Source of the DNA: Cliona cf. orientalis
Taxonomy: Eukaryota; Porifera; Demospongiae; Clionaida; Clionaidae
DNA: 64,000 nucleotides
Direction of reading: 5' to 3'
NCBI GenBank assembly: GCA_963930775.1
Contig: OZ005700.1
Location: 8,938,609 to 9,002,608 of the forward strand
Each line of letters begins with the position of its first letter. Within the stretch, counting starts at the first letter, position 1. Below are positions 57,511 through 64,000 of this stretch, piece by piece. The translations under genes were made by a program, and so were the position numbers. The notes under the pieces were generated by a model that worked only from the letters and a program-made list of their open reading frames with translations, did not search any database and was not told where the DNA came from.

Positions 57511-57985
57511 AGCTGATAATAATAAATAATTCATTATAGCTACATGTGTTTGTCAGTTCTCTCTGTACAAACTTCACTTTGATTGGCAGTTTATACTTTG
57601 CCTGTATGAAGGCCAGCTTGGCAGTGCTGGCCGAGGGACTAGTAAACTCAACAATCATCATTCCTGCCTTCACGTTGGCTATGAAGTGATCTACAGAACC
57701 TTTCCCCTTCCCCCTACGCACTTCCAGCGGGTTTTTAGTCACAGGAATATGAGGGAATGTTCTGATCCAAATCTTTAGCCCCTTTCTCCCCACAGTCTTT
57801 AAGATGGCCATCCTAGCCGCTTCTATCTGCGTGGCCTTCAGCCTGATGCTCTCACAAGCATAGATCCCGTAGTCTCCAAAGTGGAGAGGGGGCTTGGTCA
57901 CACCTTCAGGGGGAACAACTGGCAAAACTGTTCAGATTTTCTTGTGTGACTTGCGATATTTCATTCTATTTGGTCGCAGCAACAT
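57488..57985 (-). pseudogene. Mitochondrial ribosomal protein uL16m-like sequence, in-frame stop, no presequence
   Basis: From 57,985 the minus strand reads LLRPNRMKYRKSHKKI, an in-frame TGA at 57,934-57,932, then TVLPVVPPEGVTKPPLHFGD followed by IRLKATQIEAARMAI, GLKIWIRTFPHIPVTKNPLE, VRRGKGKGSVDHFIA and YKLPIKVKFVQREL. This is the full conserved core of bacterial/mitochondrial L16 (RPKRTKFRK start, RQIEAARRA, KIWIR, GKGKG, KLPIK). There is no intron, no mitochondrial targeting sequence, and the last residues (LASSPGP) come from the transposon at 57,461. The ATG is borrowed from the adjoining peroxidase B' fragment. It is most simply a processed or exon-captured pseudogene at a duplication breakpoint. 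If the TGA were an error, or part of an unseen small intron, a functional gene remains possible. Confidence 0.75.
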
Positions 57986-58801
57986 GTGAGTGAATTGTTT
58001 ATCGACAGGAGGGCGACCCTGGACTATGTCGAGACTGATGATCCGAGGGCTCGGATTTGGAGGTGCAAATGGTCCAGCAAAAAGAGGTGATCCTGTGCTC
58101 TGTATCCATCCTCGAAGAGTGCTAATGCCATCTTCATACTGAGGTAGAATCAAACGCTGGAATGGAGTATTGGCAGCTCCCCAAGTGGGATGTAGGGGAT
58201 TGTTGCAGGTACCATCAATAGTGCGATATTTCAAACGATTAAGGCGGCAGTTTGGAGTGGGGGTCACATCTTGGCACCCTGATTCTGAATACAGTCGAGC
58301 TATCTCTTCCTCGGTTAGAAGACTCCCAGGAGTGAGTAGCTAAAAGCTCCGCCATCTGTTCCGAGATCCATATGCTTCGAGCATTTGCCATTCTTCTGAT
58401 CTTCCTTTCAGCACGGTGGACCATGTCTTCATACAGCATCCTGGCCTCTCCTTGGGCTAGTGCTGCTGGAGAAGCAAGACTGTGTTCATACCTGTGGCCA
58501 AAACATGGATTATTAAGTAGAATCTGATATAATTATAGATCCAATACTCATTAAATTTATCTCTTTACGGGCTTATTGCTTTCTGCTAACACACATGACA
58601 CATGCTCTTTTGCTTCATAAATGGAAGCTTCAATGAGAGCTGCTTGATCTGCAATTACAAAAAATAGTATAATTCTATATTATTATAGCTAATTAACTGC
58701 TATCAATTCTCTCCCTCACCAGCAGTATCTGCTTTGAATCCCTGAATTAAGGCAATACTGCAAATACTAATAAAGACCAAGAAACTCAGCCACTGTGACA
58801 T
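57981..58801 (-). pseudogene. Peroxidase B' (truncated duplicate of B 5' part)
   Basis: Copies of B exon 1 (58,801-about 58,720; MSQWLSFLVFISIC), exon 2 and part of exon 3 follow the parent closely. A 4-bp insertion near 58,340 (AGTAGCTAAAAGC against AGTAAAACC) shifts the frame after SEQMAELL. The homology ends abruptly at 57,981, just past QFTHM, before the distal haem site, and continues straight into the uL16m-like sequence. No active enzyme can be made. Confidence 0.85.
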
Positions 58802-59649
58802 TCTTTAATCTGAGCTACAGCTATACTGTGCTTTCACCGAGAGGAGATGCTGCAGATACAATTCTACAGCTCACAGGGGAACATTTTAAAATGATTGCTC
58901 AGTCCCGGCAGTGACCATGGGCCAACAATCAAACATGTAACACTACTCTTACACATACCCTCACATGACTTGGGTGCAATACAGTAATGTCTATTAGAGT
59001 ATTATTTTTGTTTCACATGCTGATATGTAGCACATGCAGGTGCTCGTCTGGCCCTAGCTTTAGCTACTGTTCCAGTATCGTGGATCATGCTCAGTATTGT
59101 GAATTATTGAGTTCTGAATCAGTGGCGATGCATAATTAAATAATTAATGTCATGTAGCTGACATGATCATGTACATGACATCGTCATAGTAATATTGATT
59201 GTGTTTTCGAAGTATATCCGGTGTTGACTTGCGCCAGCCTTGAATATACCTAACATGGTGCCAGGTTTATAACCTGAGCAGCAGCTGCATTGAACAACCG
59301 ACTTTTATTTATGCAAGTGTTGCTTTCCTCCACTGTGACGATAAAACTACAAACATTTAATAGATAACATAAGTGTATTTTCCAAAGTGTAATACTTTTT
59401 CGCCCGAAGTAATGGTCGTCATGCAAAAAAAGCGCCACGCAAGCGCGAGAAAATCCACGCATGCGCAATACTCTAAACAAAATTCAATAATAATAATTAT
59501 TTATTGAAATCGAAACAATACAGACATAAGCTTACACACCCACCTGCAACCTGTCTGGCCACTTGCTTGTATAAAAAGGCGCGAGATAGTGGGATCAGCG
59601 AGCCTGGGATCGAGCCATAATTTCAGGATCATTAAATTTCTGGACGACT
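58802..59649. promoter_or_regulatory. Duplicated divergent region (B'/C')
   Basis: Copy of 52,471-53,364 with indels. The C' TATAAAAAG box is kept at 59,570-59,578, with the same 80-base distance from box start to start codon as in C. Confidence 0.55.
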
Positions 59650-62600
59650 ATGGCGATCATTACTTTGTTGCTATTCGTTAGCCAGCTCTGGACTGCCAAC
59701 ATCATCTCAGCAAGTGTGACCAGAGAAGAATTGGTCGCAGAAGCCATTCAAGAAGTGCAGCATGGTGTAAGCTACAGCACTAGTGCAGCAGCTGGTGCAC
59801 TTTCTGAACCCAAAACTTCAGCTCAGCTACTTAATGCTTTCAAACGAGCATCCATGGAATCATTGGAGGAGGGAAATAAGCAGCTTATGTTTGAAGAGAT
59901 GGTAAAGAAAGCTGGAAGAAAGATCCTAGAGAACAAGCAAAAGGCTAAGAGTGGTCTGAAGAATGGAGCGGAAACTCGAGCTGAAGGTTTAGCCAGGGAA
60001 CTTTTTCACAAGCCAGGAAGTATCCTAAACAAAGATGAGATTGCTAGGATTCTGCAGGAATCAGGATGCACTGAAGTCACGACACAAGCTCCGGACTGCT
60101 CAGATGCCAAAACCCAACAGTTCCGTACAGTCACTGGAGTCTGCAATAATCTACAAAATCCACTCTTTGGAGCTGCTCATATGCCATTTTCACGACTCAT
60201 TCCGGCTCAGTACGAAGACGGTCTTAGCAAGCTGCGTGGTGCCATGCAGAACATGGAGAATAGCATGCTAACGGAGGGACCGTTCAGTCCTCCAAACCCC
60301 AGCCCTCGTCTAGTCAGCATTTCAGCAGTAACCGATCGCCCAATCGACGACGAACGCTTTTCACACATTTTGATGCAGTGGGGTCAGTTTCTTGACCATG
60401 ATCTTGATCTGGCACCTGCTTTTATGATGGTGGACTGCAGCGGATGCAGCAATACGGATGCGAGGTGTGCATCATTTCGTGTGCCAGCTGACGACCCCAC
60501 TTTTGGAAACTCTAGCTCAAGCCAAGTCTGTCATTCCTTCGTGCGCAGTCTTCCCATCTGCCAGAAGTCTTCTGACAGAAGCGTTACACCTCGACAACAA
60601 GTGAACGAGTTAACTTCTTTCATTGACGGCTCACAAATTTATGGATCGAGTGAGAAGGTGATGAACGCTGTGAGAGCAAGTGGCAGTGGAAGACTGCGAA
60701 CTGGTCAAAAAATACCAGGTAAGAATTAATGATACAAGGCATGTTGATGTGGGTAGGGAAAAAAATTGTGCATGTATTTATTGTCACGTACATGTTGTGC
60801 TTGTTTTGATGTGTGTGTGGCATTTATAGCAGGTGTATATATGCTGTAGGTTGTTTTTCAATTCTTCCAAGTTCCATGAGATTGGATACAATATCATGCA
60901 TGAATAAAGATTTAACTAAGGATGGTCATGCCTTGTGTTATAATAATGAGTGAGAAAATCTCCCCTTCGATGATGATTGAATTCAATGAGCTATGTTATA
61001 TCCCATAGACTGTTTCTCACCATACAATAATATTTTCCAGATAATGGAGGGCCATCCCTGCCTATTGACACTGATGATCTAGTGGAATGTCTTGGCGGTC
61101 ACAACTGCTTCCTAGCTGGTGATGTAAGGGTCAACGAACAGCTAGGGCTGCTTACCATGCACACCATTTGGATGAGGGAGCACAACCGCATTGCCGATGA
61201 ACTAGAAAGGCTTAACACAAGATGGGACAGCGAGACAGTATTCCAAGTGGCAAGACAGATCGTCGGTGCTGAGCTGCAGAAGATCACGTTCCAAGACTAC
61301 CTGCCACTCCTGCTGGGAAAAGGGATTGAACTGATACCTGATTTTTCCTATGATGCTAACACCGATCCGGGGATCCCTAATGCATTTACCACAGCAGCCT
61401 TTCGATTTGGACACAGCCAGATACGTCCGCAATTTGATCGTCTCAATCAAACCTTTCAGCCATTGAGTATCGGACCACTGAGCCTAATTGACTCTTTCTT
61501 TCAACCAAACCAGTATGCAGCTAGCAATGGTACTGATCCCATCCTTAGAGGGCTTCTGGCTAGACAAGCGAGGAGAACCGACGAATTTGTCAACGATGTG
61601 CTCACTAACCACCTCTTCCAAACGAATGCCTCCACACATGGAATGGACTTAGCTTCACTGAACATCCAGCGAGGGCGTGACCACGGTCTGCCGCCCTACA
61701 TGACGTGGAAGAGATGGGCAAAGAGGCAGTGTGGCGTAAGCAGTGATTTCAACAGCGACCTAACAATGATACGCCTCCTACAAACCTATGGAACTCTGGA
61801 GACGGTTGATCTCTGGGTGGGCGGTTTAGCGGAAAAGCCACTGCCTGGTGGGGTGCTCGGCGCAACATTTGCTTGCATTTTTGCCAAGACTTTCTCAGCA
61901 ATCCGGAATGGAGATCGATTCTATTACAATAATACAGATCTTTCCAATGCTACGTTTACGAGTCGACAGCGTGCTGCCATTAATAATGCTAGCCTGTCTC
62001 GAATTATTTGCGACAATGCGGACAATATTCGAGAGATTCAACCCAATGCATTCCGAGGTGACCAGCCACGTGAACCTTGCACTTTGCTCCCCGCGGTTGA
62101 CCTCACAGCTTGGATGGATCCTTGTTACATACGACTCAGCATAAATCCTCAGATGATGAATGCCACTTTTATATCCTTTAGTTTGCAACAGAACTCTTCA
62201 GGATCCACACCATCAGCCACTACAATGGTATTCAATGTGACCATACCACAAGGACAAACGTCTGGTTGTCTGCCGTTTCTCTGCCCGACAAAGGAAACCG
62301 TAACAAATCTGATGGTGTCTCCGAAAGGCAACACATTAATGGGGTGTTCAGTACAGCCGAATAGTAAGCTCCCTGATAATAATGGAACTGGAGCTATATA
62401 TATAGGGAACATTCGCCGTATAAAACAAAGTAGTGGCTTATATAGAAACCTGGACAAGTGTGAAAAGCGTAATTCACATACAGGACTTACATACACATGT
62501 GATTCTATGGCACCAAATCAACTCTCAAAGGAGTCACTTGTCAATGTGCAAGAGCTAGCTGGTGAACTACAAGGTCAATCACCTCAAAAAACTGTCCCAA

Positions 62601-64000
62601 CTCCAGCAAATAAACTATTTGGGAAAGAGATTTCAATCAACGATCCTACGATACCCAAACACATTCAAAAACTCCTACAAGACCAGGTGTTCATGCAGAA
62701 GCTATTTCTTCAGAAGGATGATGAAAATGACGACGATGAAGACCCTGACTCGATGGAAACTGTTGTAGGGCTATTGCAAAGTGCTATTGATCAGCTAAAG
62801 AACATGGAAGAAAGCGGCAGAATAAGTGAAGACCAGCAAATGCTGGAAGATGGAGAGATGAAGGATCAGAATAACCCCACAGATCTAGAGAGGGAACAGG
62901 AAGAAATGGAAAGCAGTAGGTCTCGATCAGGCCCTGGTGGGGCAGAAGCTAATCCTCCAGCCATGCTTGCCTCACAGCTGGCTTGCACTCCACCCCCCAC
63001 AGTGGATCCTTGTTACATACGACTCCGCATAAATCGTCAGATGATGAATGCCACTTTTAGATCCTTTAGTGTGCAAAGATCCACACCATCAGTCACTACA
63101 ATGGAATGTACTGTGACCATACCACAAGGAAAAAGATCTGGTTGTCTGCCGTTTCTCTGCCCAACAAAGGAAGCCTTAACAAATCTCATGGTATCTCCTG
63201 AAAGCAACACATTAATGGGGTGTTCGGTACGGCCGAATCGTAAGCTTCCTGATAATGATAATACGGCACCTGAAGACCAATATATAGGGAACATTTGTCG
63301 CATACGAACAATTAGTGGTTTGTATAGAGCCTGTGACCTGGACAAGTGTGAAAGGTGGTTCTCGCCCACAGGGCTTACATACACATGTGGTTCTATGGGA
63401 CCAGATCAACTCTCAAAGGAGTCACTTGCTGTACAAGAGCTAGCCGGTGAACTACAAGATCAATCACCTCAAAAAATTCAGCTAAAGAACATGGAAGAAG
63501 ACAGCAGAAGTGAAGACCAGCAGATGCTGAAGGATGGAGAGATGAAGGATCAGAATAACCCCACAGATCTAGAGAGGGAACAGGAAGAAATGGAAAGCAG
63601 TAGGTCTCGATCAGGCCCTGGTGGGGCAGAAGCTAATCCTCCAGCCATGCTTGCCTCACAGCTGGCTTGCACTCCATCCCCCACAGTGGATCCTTGTTAC
63701 ATACGACTCCGCATAAATCGTCAGATGATGAATGCCACTTTTAGATCCTTTAGTGTGCAAGGATCCCCACCATCAGTCACTACAATGGAATGCACTGTGA
63801 CCATACCACAAGGAAAAAGATCTGGTTGTCTGCCGTTTCTCTGCCCGACAAAGGAAACCGTAACAAATCTCATGGTATCTCCTGAAAGCAACACAATAAT
63901 GGGGTGTTCGGTACAGCCGAATCGTAAGCTCCCTGATAATGATAATATGGCACCTGAAGACCAATATATAGGGAACATTAGTCGCATACAAATAATTAGT
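59650..64000 (+). CDS. Secreted haem peroxidase C' with repeated C-terminal modules (3' end outside window)
   Basis: Exons 59,650-60,718 and 61,041 onward, open to the end of the window (1,343 residues so far). The first ~860 residues parallel C, with the same signal peptide, WGQFLDHDLDL, GDVRVNEQLGL, FRFGHSQI and LNIQRGRDHGLP; catalytic and haem-linking residues are intact. Beyond that, C ends after one cysteine module and acidic tail, whereas C' carries at least three modules beginning DPCYIRL at about 62,118, 63,006 and 63,690. Repeat spacings are 888 and 684 bp, both multiples of three, and I found no stop within them. Linkers with EREQEEMESS and PPAMLASQLACTP separate the modules. Transcription is probably from the copied promoter. 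Confidence 0.85.

Overview
The window looks like nuclear DNA from an early-branching animal, most likely a demosponge. It is AT-rich, and its genes have many short GT-AG introns, animal families (WDR1/AIP1, myeloperoxidase-type haem peroxidases, a mitochondrial uL16, an FN3-like receptor) and a dense load of small DNA transposons and a Helitron. The sponge assignment is inference; the metazoan assignment rests on the gene families.

Layout. (1) 1-25,560 is repeat-rich and holds no clearly intact gene. It carries two decayed, inverted paralogues (about 1,815-4,346 minus; about 5,729-11,160 plus) of the receptor gene further right, separated by a tandem repeat array (4,346-5,722). Next come a pogo/Tigger-like element with another transposon nested in it, a family of TAGTC-ended elements with 9-bp target duplications, a broken Helitron (13,124-17,565), two long inverted repeats and other dispersed repeats. 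(2) 25,562-32,016 is an 8-exon gene for a predicted 1,859-residue type I membrane protein: signal peptide, about 265-residue ectodomain, one membrane segment and a roughly 1,540-residue intracellular tail made mostly of tandem repeats. (3) 32,211-34,864 (minus) is a leucine-rich-repeat protein gene, divergent from (4) 35,112-45,186 (plus), a complete 14-exon WDR1/AIP1 gene whose ninth intron has AT-AC ends and U12-type signals. (5) 46,333-64,000 is a haem peroxidase cluster: A (minus), B (minus), C (plus), then a segmental duplication of the divergent B/C pair giving a broken B' (minus) and a C' (plus) that runs off the window. A uL16m-like reading frame sits exactly at the left edge of the duplication.

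How the parts relate. WDR1 is a housekeeping actin-turnover factor. The peroxidases are predicted secreted or secretory-pathway enzymes that have diversified by duplication: A and C keep the residues that link haem covalently, B has both replaced by amides, and C' has repeated its C-terminal cysteine-containing module in frame. The receptor gene and its two ruined relatives form a second, lineage-specific family evolving by tandem repeat expansion. That family is the best candidate here for an undescribed system, but its function cannot be read from sequence alone.
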